A stretch of 64,000 nucleotides of DNA from Aphrocallistes beatrix (GCA_963281255.1 OY725496.1:3821723-3885722); one strand, 5' to 3'; numbered from the stretch's first letter, positions 24,771-36,600 are shown. The notes: a model not told the origin generated them from the letters alone. Made by a program: numbers and translations.

Positions 24771-25327
24771 ATGAATTTGATCGTCCTTGTGTTGAGCATG
24801 AATTACTTCCTGTTTGCTAGACTATTTTATCCTATTGAAATTTCCATCTATTTGTGCATTTTTTGCAAGTCGGTAAAACAATTCAAACAACCCCTTCCAC
24901 AGAGAGCAATGGAGAGACTAGTACAGCATGGAACAAGCAGAATCGAAATGAAAGAATACAACTATTTCAATTATACCATAACGGTATTAGTATCGGATTC
25001 TTGTCACTCATTTTAGCATCATATCTTCTTGAAATTCCCTGTCTCTTAATTGCCATCCTATTCTTTCAGAAGTGTTATTTCCCATTCAAACTATTCCCAT
25101 CTTACAATTCTATAATTGTTAATAATGTGCAAATCTCTACTTTAACCAAGATCCTGAAAGTAATGTATTATGCAGGAGCTGTCATAGCGTTGCTAGGGGG
25201 AGCTATCATATTGTTGCCATTACTGTGTACAACCCTAGTGCTATGGAGCAGATTTGCATTGAGGTCGATAAGAGGAAAGTCTCCTATTAAGTACAGATAC
25301 AATTACATAATAACTGAAACCCAATAA
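24771..25327 (+). CDS. small multi-pass membrane protein, unrecognised
   Basis: Two segments, 24771-24872 and 24941-25327, give a 162-residue protein if the 68-bp intron is real. Unspliced, the frame from 24854 gives 157 residues. Three hydrophobic stretches are visible: one near the start (MNLIVLVLSMNYFLF), one around GFLSLILASYLLEIPCLLIA, and one around AGAVIALLGGAIILLPLLC. The C-terminus is basic (SIRGKSPIKYRYNY). An earlier in-frame segment from about 24687 is open and preceded by an AG, so the true start may be upstream. No family was recognised. The stop codon lies three bases before a GC-rich repeat element. Confidence 0.4.
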
Positions 25328-25330
25328 ATA

Positions 25331-25879
25331 ACAAGCGCGCTTCGCTTGCTTGCGCTGCGCGGCGCGCGGCTGGCGGACACTTTGTGTCCGCCAGAGGCTC
25401 CCTTCGGTCGCCTGGAGTTAACATTGGTTAATTATAAGGGAGATATCATCTCTAAATATGTACATCTTAGTTTTACAATCGATATCACTCGAAAAATCAC
25501 CAAATTTGTCAATTTTTAAAATTTTGACGAGTAATGATGACGTCATAACAAAGTGATGAGTCACCATTTTTTGATGATAGTTGCATCATATGTGAGGTAT
25601 GTTAGTATACAGATTTAATTAAAATTTCAGCCTTCTATCTCCTATAATGGCTGAGTTATGCCCGAATAACTGTGTTGCTTAACTTTTAAAAAATGTGACA
25701 ATGACGTCATAATTCCATGATGAGTTGATATTTTGCTCTGAACTCAGAACTTACTGGAGCCATAGCCAAAAGATTTCCACATGCCAAAAATCAACTTTCT
25801 GCGCCTGGCAGTTTCTTCAATCAATTCGTAACAGATATATATATACAAACATTAATCGAGTTTTAATAGTAAGGATATT
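25331..25879 (+). mobile_element. GC-hairpin non-autonomous element, near-complete copy
   Basis: Starts with the palindrome AAGCGCGCTT and the core TTCGCTTGCTTGCGCTGCGC, then a strong stem GGCGGACAC/GTGTCCGCC. It ends with TTCTTCAATCAATTCG, a TA-rich run and the terminal module ATTAATCGAGTTTTAATAG. The same start and end modules recur near 29.3, 44.7, 45.9, 59.2 and 61.9 kb. No open frame spans it, so it is non-autonomous. Layout (structured start, variable simple repeat, conserved end) recalls Helentron-associated elements, but the class is not proven. Confidence 0.65.
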
Positions 25880-26850
25880 AATCTATGAATAAAAGCGGTA
25901 ATACTATTTATCATAGGCTGCTACATACTAAGCACCGAGTAACCTAGGTTGCTAGCACATTTCTAGCAATCTAGGTTGCTGTATAGAAAAACCCTCATTA
26001 CAAAGTCAGGCATTATAGTTAGTTTTCGTAGAAACATCTGAAATAATTATAAATTCTATGAATTCCTATTTATTCTAAGATTTTTAAGAATTCCAATTAT
26101 TATGGTAGTAACTACATTGTTAATTACATGTTGACAGAATATTGATTCTCTAGGTTATGCTGAAATGGATATGACCTGATAAAGTTGATTCGCTTATAAC
26201 AATGAGGTTTAACCCACAAAAAGGGAGTTTTGCCCAACCCGGTTTAAACCTGAATTTAGCTCAGGGGTGGATTAAACCTACCAACCCTGTTGGTGACCAA
26301 TTCTAATATCTCTGTTAGATCATCTGTGAATGATATGTCATTGTTCGATCAGTACTAATTACCTTTGACCGAGTTGACTTCATCAAATGAATTATTAACT
26401 TGTATCACACTGTTCTTGTTTAAAGACGTAGCAGTATTGATTAGAAAATTTAGAGGCTGCATCTGTGTTGGTAATTTAGTTTCGGGATCATCAATTTATG
26501 TTTTTTAGTGGATCCACTTCTAAGAATGAAGAAGTTCCTGCCATTAATTATACAATTCTATAAATTATTATAGTAAATGTTAGAATAAGAATTAAAGTTG
26601 TAGTATTTATAAAGAAAAGCCTATTAAAATTCTTGAATAGCATTAAAATCTCAGGCGCATGCGCCTCGTCGATTTTAATATATGCGAAAATGACATTCGA
26701 AATCTACACACCTAAAAACCCCATGTCAACTGTCGGAAGCTAGTCTCTAGCATATTTTTCAAAATTCGTCAAATGGTGTTCAAATATGTATATACTAAAC
26801 CAAGGGTGCTCAAACGATGGCCCGCGGATAATTCGCTTGTTTTCATTATT

Positions 26851-26933
26851 CACAAGCGCGCTTCGCTTGCTTGCGCTGCGCGGATTTCGGACAGTAAGTG
26901 TCCGCAGAGTCGCCCTGCGGGCGCCTGGAGTTA
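26851..26933 (+). repeat. GC-rich hairpin element copy
   Basis: CAAGCGCGCTTCGCTTGC start, stem CGGACA/TGTCCG with loop GTAAG, and a second stem CCGCAG/CTGCGG that shares bases with the first. It ends GGGCGCCTGGAGTTA. It is embedded in the satellite region. Confidence 0.85.
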
Positions 26934-27401
26934 CTCAATATAAACTATATTTTGTTTTTCTTTATATAAATATTGCAAACAAACGAATAATTTCTCATAT
27001 GGATCTGAAAATATAATATTCAAAATTCACAGCATTAAAAAACCCATGCCAACCGTTGAAAGCAAGTTTCTAGCATTTTTTTGAGATTTGTTTACTTTAT
27101 GTATCTATTGAAACAAAAGTATACAAATTGATCATCAAATTTACTCAAAAATATGATATTCTAAATCTACACCCCTGAAAACTCCATGTCAACCGTTGAA
27201 AGCAAGTTTCTAGCATTTTTTTGAGATTTGTTTACTTTATGTATCTATTGAAACAAAAGTATACAAATTGATCATCAAATTTACTCAAAAATATGATATT
27301 CTAAATCTACACCCCTGAAAACTCCATGTCAACCGTTGAAAGCAAGTTTCTAGCATTTTTTTGTAATTTGTTTACTTTATGTATCTATTGAAACAAAAGT
27401 A

Positions 27402-27816
27402 CAGTACACCCTCGGTTATCCGAACACCTCCGTTTGTTAGCTCAAAGATTGGTGTTCGGATAAGTGAAATCGTTCGGATAAGCGAAATACGTATTTTACG
27501 CTCTTAAATGCCATGTACCAACTTAGATGTTATTAAAGAACGTATTATGATTTGAATACTACTTACACGTATGTATTGCCAAACAAATTGACAATGCTAC
27601 GCACAATTTTGGAACATACATTTTTAAGGAATTGATTTATTAAACATTATTTCAGTTATCCGAACACATATTTCAGTTATCCGAACACATCATTTCAGTT
27701 ATCCGGACACATTATTTCAGTTATCCGGACACATTATTTTCACAAATTCGATTGAAAAGTATTTGATAAAATGAGTGGTACTCGAACACACTGTTCGGAT
27801 AATCGAGGGTCTACTG
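27402..27816. mobile_element. pogo/Tigger-like MITE with TA target duplication
   Basis: 415 bp with terminal inverted repeats beginning CAGTACACCCTCGG and CAGTAGACCCTCGA; 23 of 25 bases match. It is flanked by TA on both sides. Comparison with neighbouring satellite monomers shows it split the sequence AAAAGTATACAAATTG at a TA. There is no transposase. The centre holds several extra copies of the end motif TTATCCGAACA or TTATCCGGACA, four of them in tandem (27650-27735). Confidence 0.92.
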
Positions 27817-28313
27817 TATACAAATTGATCATCAAATTTACTCAAAATTATGATATTCGAAATCTACACCCCTGAAAACCCCATGTCAACCGTTGAAAGC
27901 AAGTTTCTAGCATCTTTTTGAGATTTGTTTACTTTATGTATCTATTGAAACAAAAGTATACAAATTGATCGTCAAATTTACTCAAAAATATGATATTCTA
28001 AATCTACACCCCTGAAAACTCCATGTCAACCGTTGAAAGCAAGTTTCTAGCATTTTTTTGTAATTTGTTTACTTTATGTATCTATTGAAACAAAAGTATA
28101 CAAATTGATCATCAAATTTACTCAAAATTATGATATTCGAAATCTACACCCCTGAAAACCCCATGTCAACCGTTGAAAGCAAGTTTCTAGCATCTTTTTG
28201 AGATTTGTTTACTTTATGTATCTATTGAAACAAAAGTATACAAATTGATCGTCAAATTTACTCTCGAAATCTTCACCCCTGAAAACCCCATGTCAACCGT
28301 TAAAAGTCTAGAC

Positions 28314-28482
28314 TTTAAACACGTTTATGTTTAAACATGTTTAAACATAAACGTGTTTAAACATGTTTAAACGTGTTTAAACATGTTTAAACACGTTTAA
28401 ACACGTTTAAACATGTTTAAACATAAACGTGTTTAAACATGTTTAAACATGTTTAAACTTGTTTAATCACGTTTAAACACGT
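28314..28482. repeat. 10-bp palindromic tandem repeat (GTTTAAAC core)
   Basis: About sixteen units of roughly ATGTTTAAAC or ACGTTTAAAC. Every unit contains the 8-bp palindrome GTTTAAAC. It directly abuts the 140-bp satellite array. Confidence 0.92.
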
Positions 28483-28642
28483 ATGGTCGACCGACATTTT
28501 TATGATAAATTCTCTTGTAAAACTGGATCTCACTCAAATTTTTTTTCGATCCAACCCCAAAGGACAAAATGCGGCATCTTTGAATGGTCAGACAGGGTGT
28601 GAACTCAGAATCCATGAATGCAACCCTATAATTTTATAAATT

Positions 28643-28725
28643 GACAAGCGCGCTTCGCTTGCTTGCGCTGCGCGGCTTGCAGACACTGCGTGTCCGCAGA
28701 AGAACCCAGTGGGCCCTTGGAGATA
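28643..28725 (+). repeat. GC-rich hairpin element copy
   Basis: Same start (CAAGCGCGCTTCGC) and core as the other copies, with the stem CAGACAC/GTGTCCG carrying one mismatch. It is preceded by the dispersed repeat at 28515-28625 (inverted relative to 11752). Confidence 0.85.
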
Positions 28726-29204
28726 TTAGAGAAACAATACGTCGCTTTCTTACTAAGTACGCTGGATTGTCATTTGTCTACGGTTACATTTATGAAATCA
28801 GAACTGTAACAGATATTTTACTTTGTATTAAGTCGACTAATCCTGAATGTAAGCTCAATTTGAATAGACACAAAGTTCACATTGCTAAATATTATTATAC
28901 TTATATAATCAATTCCAGTCCATGTCGTTAAAAGTTATTTTATGATCGAATTGATTGATCGTAGCATATAACACACTTTAATTGTTGTTAACAATCAAAT
29001 TATAGGCTCAAAATAGTAGTATTCAATCATTTATATGAAATAGAATCGTGTGAATGGCATTATAAAAGGCTGATAATTGATTGGTTCTCACATAAACCAA
29101 TGAATTTCAATCACAAATAGTTCTTTTGGTTGTACGAGTATTCATAAGTCACTACTATTTTATTCCAATGTATTTGCATTATAAAATAATCGAATTTGAT
29201 TGGT

Positions 29205-29400
29205 CAGCACGTTTTGTCACCTATCTCGGCGAGGTGTGAACATTTCGCTTAGATCTTCGAACTTAATCCTAGATTCATCATTTGACACCTACATGCCAAT
29301 TTTCGTATCTCTACGACTTTCCAATTCTTCAATCAATTCGGACAAACAAACAAACAAACAAACAAACAAAAATCCTAGAGTTTTAATATATAAGATATTG
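29205..29400 (+). repeat. end module of GC-hairpin element with (AAAC)n run
   Basis: GAGGTGTGAACATTTCGCTT, CATTTGACACCTACATGCCA and TTCTTCAATCAATTCGGAC match 44694-44785 closely. An (AAAC)n run follows at 29341-29370, then a decayed end CTAGAGTTTTAATATATAAG. Confidence 0.75.
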
Positions 29401-29816
29401 CAAAGTTGCAATACTCTTTCTTGTATATCTATCTATCTGTACAAATTTGTCTTTGCTATTTTTTACTACACTTTTTTGTTATGCTATTAATTGTATAAAT
29501 TCAATAAGTTTGCTGTCAGATTGATTATACACTAACCGGACAAAAGTATTTGAAGTTGAATTTTGAACACTTCATTATTTCCCATACAGATAGTAGTAAA
29601 TTGGATCTTTTCATGAAGAAAATACAATCAAACTCTAAGGGATACTAAGAATCTGATTTCAGATTCGGAATCATCCCAATGAATAAATTTATCAACCTTT
29701 GGTAATTCATAGCAATCATGTATAGTGGTTAAAATGGACATATGTTGCACTTCATGATAATTTCAGTGTCGAAGTGTCGAAAATATTTTGTTATTTTGCT
29801 TAATTAGCTTTATAGA

Positions 29817-32239
29817 ATGGCTACAGCAGAATTTCTTAGATTCGGACATGCCATGATCCCGACCTCTCTCGTATTTTACCAGACGAAACTATCCTATGCT
29901 TTTGTAAACAAGAGACCAGTTCTCCCAGGGCGTATCCTCTTACCCTTCTGTTCATAGATAATTGTTATTGCTATAAAGTAGTAATTGCTGTTCTATTCAT
30001 GTTTGCACTGATCCAGCATTTATTTCTTAATATAAGTAAGATGTACTTGTATCCCCATTGAGACCGGTGGAACGTTTCGCAGGACTCACACATGATGAAG
30101 TGAGTGATCTATTTCTCACAGCGCAAAAAGTGTCTTCACTTGTTGAAGATGTATACAATGCTTCCTCACTCACGATCTCACTCCAGGTTCATATGTTACA
30201 TGTTACTTGATAGCATGATGCATAATATAGACTTCCATATACGGAATTAGGGGATCATGCATTATCATAGTTAAGCTACTAACTAATCCAGTGGTTCCCA
30301 ACCTGGGGTCCATGGACCCTTTAGTGGTCCACAGAAGATATCAGGGGGTCCACAAGATTCGAAATTTTGTGTTACGGTTAATAGGAGGGGATCCACAGAA
30401 TATAGGGAAATTTTTATAGGGGTCCACAGCCCAAAAAGGTTGAAAACCGCTGAACTAATCCCTATACTGTAGATAGTATCATGACTGATATCCTTATTTA
30501 GGATGGTCCAGAAGCTGGGCAGAGTGTGAAGGTGAGTCATATTACTTCAGCACAGTTAAGGTATATTAAATTGCGAAACTCAACGCATCTTTAAAATATG
30601 TTCAATTAATGGTTCATTTACTAAAAGTGTAATATCTTAGACTTAGTTGATTCGTAGTCTAATATCCTTACTATTAAACTTGATTAATGGTTATTTAGTC
30701 ATTAAACGCGATTTAATCTTTATTTAAGCATGCTTTAATCATGTTTAAGTTCAAATCAGTTTATTTGATAAGCAAATTAAAGGTCCGTTTCATATAAACA
30801 TTTTAATTTAAGGCTTGTATACAATATACAGCGTGTTTGTATAAGAGAATATAATAATATCTTACTATATGCTGTACATTATATAGTTATTTTTGTATTA
30901 GCACGTCCATGTCCACGTATTACCAAGAAAAAAAGGAGACTTCGAGAATAATGATGATATCTACCATGAGGTAACAGCAAACAATAACTCCAGTTCTATA
31001 ATTAATTATTTATTGATTGATCTAAGGAGATAGTAAATTTAACGTTGATAATCCTCTATAATGTCAAGAGCCCGTGGAGTGCATTTGTTATGCCTACATC
31101 TGAGAAGTTGAAGTAGTTGAGTGCTATGAAGTTAGCAGTGCATAGAAGGATCGCGGCTGTGTTGAGAGAGAAGTTGAGAAAGGGCTGCTTGTTCGTGTAG
31201 TCAGTAATGATTTCGTGGAGACAATAATAGAAATACATCGGTAGAGTGATGCCTAGGGTGTAGCTGAGTAGTGGGTGTGGGAATATCAGGCCCACTGGGA
31301 ATGTTATGTAAGTTAAGGCGGCTGAGATCTTCTGGATCTTCCAACCGGTATGCCCAGCTCCTCCTGAGTACCGGACTGGGATCAGAGGCTGGGATTTAGT
31401 GGGACTCGTAAGTGGTGTGCTTCTAGTGAGCAAGACCGACGTCCTAACGATAGAAGGGGAACCCCGGAAACTAGCACGAATCGAACTAACGAGTAGCATA
31501 TTCATATTTCTAAACTGGATCTAGGTTGGAATCTAGCGGGAAGGACTAGACATTAATACTGAATGTTAGGGAATAGATAGATAGGCTATTTTGGTGGGTC
31601 ATCTGTATTAAAACATCGATTTAATGGCTCAGTAATAGCTCGAAAGATGCAGATAAGGTTAGCTATCATATAAGATTTCGTCATTTCTCCCAAGATATTA
31701 ATAATATTTTCGAATCTACCACGTTTATTTATCAGAAAATCGCTGCTGCAAACTCATATTAGGATATTTTAATGTGTTTAATGCCAACCAAAATTGGATA
31801 CGCACAAAGAATACAAACAGAGAAAAACATTATAGAAGACTCTCGTCAATACATACTTGTATATCAGGGCAACAAAATATATACCATAGCAGCAGTAATT
31901 CGTTTTAACCAACTAATTTAGATAGTTAAATTTTGATCTCCCACAATTTTTTTGAAAAAGTAGTGGCGCTTATACAAATGTTTGTATTGGGGCTACCTCT
32001 TAATTAACTGGAATTTCGTATTACCCCTTTCATACTGGAGAGAGATTACAGTACATTATCTAACGGTGTAGTTATCGCTCTTACGTATGAATAATAATTC
32101 TCTCAAATTAAGTGTTCTCTTCATATAGCTCGCAGTACATGATAAAGACGAGAATCGGAAAGATAGAGATTTAGATGCAATGGAGAAAGAAGCAGTTCTT
32201 CTGCGGAATAAAATGGAAAATTTCAAATCTAACAGTTAG
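29817..32239 (+). CDS. FHIT: FHIT, bis(5'-adenosyl)-triphosphatase (unfused)
   Basis: Five exons (29817-29931, 30041-30186, 30502-30531, 30902-30970, 32129-32239) give 156 residues. It is a HIT-fold hydrolase of diadenosine triphosphate. The catalytic HVHVHV (98-103) is preceded by [10 protein letters not shown] and followed by LPRK, exactly the Fhit order. [12 protein letters not shown] and PLRPVERF are also typical. Exon 3 is only 30 nt. In flies and nematodes Fhit is fused to a nitrilase; no nitrilase sequence was seen upstream here, so this is a stand-alone Fhit as in vertebrates. Intron 2 holds a hAT-type MITE, and intron 4 holds SDHD on the opposite strand. The stop lies 7 bp from the ERG28 stop. 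Confidence 0.95.
30289..30452. mobile_element. hAT-type MITE in FHIT intron 2
   Basis: 164 bp starting CAGTGGTTCCCAACC and ending GGTTGAAAACCGCTG, the standard hAT end type. It is flanked by a perfect 8-bp target duplication, AACTAATC, at 30281-30288 and 30453-30460. There is no coding capacity. Confidence 0.95.
31056..31505 (-). CDS. SDHD: succinate dehydrogenase cytochrome b small subunit (SDHD), nested in FHIT intron 4
   Basis: Single-exon frame of 149 residues on the strand opposite FHIT. It anchors complex II in the inner mitochondrial membrane and helps bind heme and ubiquinone. An Arg/Ser-rich N-terminus (1-45) fits a mitochondrial presequence. Three membrane segments follow (about 61-80, 83-99, 112-131). 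ITDYT (100-104) and [14 protein letters not shown] are the conserved SDHD blocks, with the Asp-Tyr pair near the quinone site. The usual L-H-x-H heme-ligand segment is replaced by [11 protein letters not shown], so the only nearby histidine is H97, shifted towards the TDY motif. Confidence 0.9.
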   Translation of the reverse strand: MNMLLVSSIRASFRGSPSIVRTSVLLTRSTPLTSPTKSQPLIPVRYSGGAGHTGWKIQKISAALTYITFPVGLIFPHPLLSYTLGITLPMYFYYCLHEIITDYTNKQPFLNFSLNTAAILLCTANFIALNYFNFSDVGITNALHGLLTL

Positions 32240-32246
32240 AATGTTC

Positions 32247-33309
32247 CTATATTATGAAGGCGTAGGCTGCTAGCATCAAAATGGATGAAATACCTACAAA
32301 AATAACAACACAGTTAGACACTTATATAAATAGTTCTGAAATAAAGCGAAGAATAAAATATTATTTTGCTTGTTTCATGTTAATTGAACCCATTTTGTTA
32401 GATTCATATGATTTTATTTAGACACATCAAATATTATCCCAAAGATAAAAAAGGGAAAATTTTTCGAATATTGCCCAGGTAAATGAGAGGGATCAACGGG
32501 ATATATGACTACATAGTTGGTAAAATAATCTCTCTTCCCAGTTTGTATTTATATCTTTCCTACACTACGTAATTACGTATCACTCACTTGAAATGAGGAT
32601 AGGTGTAGCTACAGGAAGTGTGAACTTCATCGTCCTATAAACAGCCACTTCAAGCAAGAAGACGCCAAAGGCGAGCAGGAAGGAGAGTTCAGTTAAGACA
32701 TACACCCTAAACAACATCACACACTCAACTATGAAATAAAGTACTATAATAATTAGTAACTAAGATTCTAGATTAAATCCTATTTTGAGGTGGGAGGAGT
32801 GATATAATTCAACGCCTTAGTTATTTTCATGATCAAACCATGCTCACAGCACATGACTCCCTCATGTCTACAAAATACCACATGAGATGTTATGTACGTT
32901 GTAGTAAGTGGGAGTTACAAGTAATTATGCTGAATAAATTCAGTTTAATTAATAATTTACGATAAAAATTGGTTCTAATAAGTTATTTACACTACTAAAT
33001 CGTGTTTTCTAATCAACTCACGTTGAGTTATTCCAGTCCCAGGCATTCGCTATTCTTACCATACCAGACATGATATTCCAAGCACCGAATAGCCTTGAAG
33101 CAAGATCACTAGCTGTCATGAGATTAAATGGTTTAAAATGTGATTAATATAAAGGTGTAAGAATAAAACAAAATAAAGATCTCACCTCTAGGATGTTGAT
33201 TGAATAGCTGCCTTTGTACCGTCTCAGGCTTCTTGTAACACAGAGCTCCATTTACAAGTGCTATGACCCCGACCAACCCCACCCAGCCTCTCAGCACTAA
33301 ACTAATCAT
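32247..33309 (-). CDS. ERG28: ERG28-like ER scaffold of sterol C-4 demethylation
   Basis: Four minus-strand exons (33186-33309, 33022-33112, 32588-32706, 32247-32293) give 126 residues with four hydrophobic segments. In yeast and mammals Erg28 tethers the sterol C-4 demethylase enzymes in the ER. Visible family features are LRGWVGLVGVIALVNG at the start, SRLFGAWNIMSGMVRI, then TELSFLLAFGVFLLEVAVYRT and FTLPVATPILISS. The order and spacing follow human ERG28 (C14orf1), which is slightly longer. All phases agree. Its stop is 7 bp from the FHIT stop, tail to tail, and its start faces ABCD4 across 305 bp. Confidence 0.88.
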
Positions 33310-33614
33310 TGCTTAGAATGCTGAAAGGAAACAATACTAGGAAAGCTTTCGCATCCAACTGGAATATCGTTTAGCTATTTCTACGTATGCTGAGGTGTAC
33401 TCAAGATTTTCATGTTTTGGATACCTAAGCTTGTCCTTCCAAATGTGCATTAATGGAATTATAAAGAGATTCACAAGCAACCGTTAGAACTTTCGAGTTT
33501 AGACTTGATTCTGTAATTTCTAACCATTTTAAATTGTAAACTACGACTAATACTCTGAGGTCAAATAATTGTTTGTTTGTATGTAGTAAAGAGTGAGTTC
33601 TGATAGACAGAATC
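33310..33614. promoter_or_regulatory. bidirectional promoter, ERG28 / ABCD4
   Basis: 305 bp between two divergent start codons. Both promoters must lie here or in the first introns. No TATA box or CpG island is evident. Confidence 0.55.
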
Positions 33615-36600
33615 ATGGCGTCACTGGGCTATGCATTGAAAGGTTATGTACAGGTAAATGCAAATGAAGAAGATCCTTATGCGAGGGAGAGAAGGTCATG
33701 CTGTCCTAGAAGAAGTGCCAAGTGAGTTACGTCGTACAAACCCCCGAATTTTTCTTAGTTATAGATTAAATATGTGTGAGAACTGATAGGAAATACTAAA
33801 AATGAGTTGATTGATTACGCGTAAAATATGTCCAGATCTGGCACAGAATCTATCCGCTATTCCTGGCTCGTATTGAAAGCGATGTACCCTCGACTAATCT
33901 CGGTTGCAGTTGCATACACCCTAACTCTCCTGCTAATCGAGATAGCTAGTGAGTTAGATCTTGATATGTATGCTAGACAAAGAATCTTGCATTTTCAACT
34001 ATTATTCTATTGTTAAGAGCAAGTCAACATCTATAACATCGGATTGATTCCTAGCAAGTTCTACCATGCACTCCTTGATGGCAGTGCAGAGGAGTACAAG
34101 ACTATTTTATGGGAGATGTGCGTTCTTGTTTTCGCAATCAGTCTGGTGAGAAATGTCAACTCCATTCTGTTTCTAGAACTGTGAATATTCATCCGTCCTC
34201 TCTTATAGTGCATTGCAACCGAGAACCTCTTTCAGAGCTTACTCGCTCTGGATTGGAGAAGGAATGTCACCAGCAAAATCCATTTGAAATACTTGAAAGA
34301 TAATAACACTTGTCTCTTGATCCACGCCAGAAAACAATTGGATAATCCGTGAGGAAAACATACGAATCTCTCGAAAACAAATCAATTCAACACTTGTTTG
34401 GCTAAAATATTTTTAAATATATTAGCTATGCGCAACGCATAAGTAGAACACTTTTGTTTTTCAAGTGATTATGGAAAAACGAATGTATTTATTTTGTTCT
34501 CGATAGAGATCAGAGGATTACTCAAGATATTTCTCTCCTGACAAAGTTGCAATCAGAAATTCTTATAAATATAATAATATTACCATTCACAATCATCTAC
34601 TACACATACCAAGTATGGAAAAGGTAAGCTGGACACTCCATCGTCATAATATACGTAACTAACTGGCGTAACTACGTAACTAAATGTGTATTTCAGTGCA
34701 GATTGGATGGGAGTGGTGGGTGTGTACGTATTCTTCTTGGGCTCTGCACTCGTTAACAAGCTCCTGTCAAGTCCTGTGGTGCCGAGAGTGGTGCGGAGAG
34801 AGCAATGGGAAGGAGATTTCAGGTATAAATACGCAAGACTATGCAGCTCTTGTTAGTACGAAACGGACAAATAGTACAGTTTTAAGTCTTCGTGCGCATA
34901 AAACAATATAATATTAATCTGCACTTTATTCATACGAAATCCTGATAACGTACGTACTATTCTAGTGGTCTCGGATGTACTTATTCCAGAGTCGATTGCA
35001 TTATTTGTATTTTAAGAAATTATTTTATCAGAATACTTAATGGAACTGAAGTTGAAAATCATAGTATTTAATTGCTCATTATTAATACTTATAGAAATAA
35101 TAGAAAAATAATTATTTAATAGTCAAGTTATTGTATTGAGGTGATTTTGTATCGTCATGGCAAAATGACCTTTTAGTGAGTCAAGTTATAGGTACTGAGC
35201 ATCAATTATGGTTCTCCAAATAAATATTACTATCAACATATTCAGATACAACCATGTCTGAATTAAATTAATTTAAAATTGATTTGAAATTAATTAAATA
35301 CTAATTAGAACTCAGTTCCTTATAAGTATTCTGTTATTCTATACAATGTAATATATCGATATTTAGTAAATCTATTTTCTAATACTCTTGTCTACCTTTA
35401 ACTGGATTTCTATCTCTACCTCTCTACCGAACACTGCAGCTAACTCCCTCGCAGCCTTGTTCCTCACAGAGTCTAGAACCAGTCCGTCGCTGACCAGCAT
35501 CTTGCTGATTATGGTGCCGTACGGACACAGAATCAACTGGCGTATGAATAAACTCTCATCCTCTCGCACCTCTAATAGCTTATTCTGCTGTATTACCACA
35601 TGTGGGACCTCTGCATAGTAATGGCCAATTAGTTGGGCACGAATGAAGTCGGAGATCATCTCTACAAATATTTCAGTATCAACTCAGTACTATTTATAGC
35701 AAGTTTCACAACTTTGAATTTACCTAAAATATCCAAGTCATTCACAGTGTCTACGGGGTACTGCCACTTCCCTGGCTTCGCGACACTAACGAGGTAACTT
35801 TTAAGAGAAGCCACGCCGTGTCCTGTTAGACCTGAGGTGTAGAAAACCGCATCGAATCTGTTGGGAAGATTTTCTGATTGTTGCTTTAATTTCTCTTCTT
35901 CACTTAATTTCCTCATTGAGATCGTGTGGTAGGATTGAATGACGGATTCGGCGTATTTGAGTATTTTCGTTTGGTACTTGATCTGATCTAGCTTGTTAAT
36001 GACCAGTATAGCCGGCTTGTCGTGCACCCTGAGATGCTTCGCGATGATGTTGTGTAATGCCATCACTTTATCTCTCTTCGCAATGTCGAACAAGACAAGT
36101 ATCAGATCTGATTCGTATAGCGATGCAATTGGGTCAGAGAGAACTGTTCTCTCCACCCCTATCTTCCTCGCTTCACGAACGGTCACAATTCCAGGCGTGT
36201 CTAAAAACGCGATCTGAACGTTTCCCTCGGTGATCACTCCAGTGGATTTCTTCTGAGTGGTGTGGATAACGTGAGAAGTAGCCAGTGCACTTCTTGGCAT
36301 GAGTGTGTTGATTAGGGAAGACTTGCCTGCATTCGGCTCTCCGAGAATAGCTACCTTCAAGAAATGTGGGTTTGGGGGATGGATGATCTCAGGAAAGAGC
36401 TGTGATTTCAGACTTTCATTTGGGTTAATATTATCCAAAAACGAGGACAGTTGTCTTGAAAAAGTCTTCATCACAGATGAAGAAATTAATTTAAGATTGT
36501 GTGTTGCATGGAGCTGCATATTGTAAGCTAAATATAAATCCTAAGTATTTCCATTTGAGTAATGTGATTGCAGAATTTGATGGCATTACTATTATCATTA

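Larger units (their letters stand above)
26700..28310 (+). repeat. 140-bp satellite array (locus A), interrupted by a MITE
   Basis: About eight whole or partial monomers; CCATGTCAAC recurs at 27182, 27322, 27881, 28021 and 28161, mostly 140 bp apart. Each monomer holds AAATCTACACCCCTGAAAA, CCGTTGAAAGCAAGTTTCTA and TTTACTTTATGTATCTATTG. Two variants (TTTGAGATTTG and TTTGTAATTTG) occur in mixed order. A GC-hairpin copy lies inside the array at 26851 and a pogo-like MITE at 27402. Confidence 0.9.

Noticed and set aside
26786..28931. Short frames sharing an ALRLLALRG peptide
   Set aside because: Translations of the GC-hairpin repeat; the conserved signal is base pairing, and the flanking codons differ at each copy.
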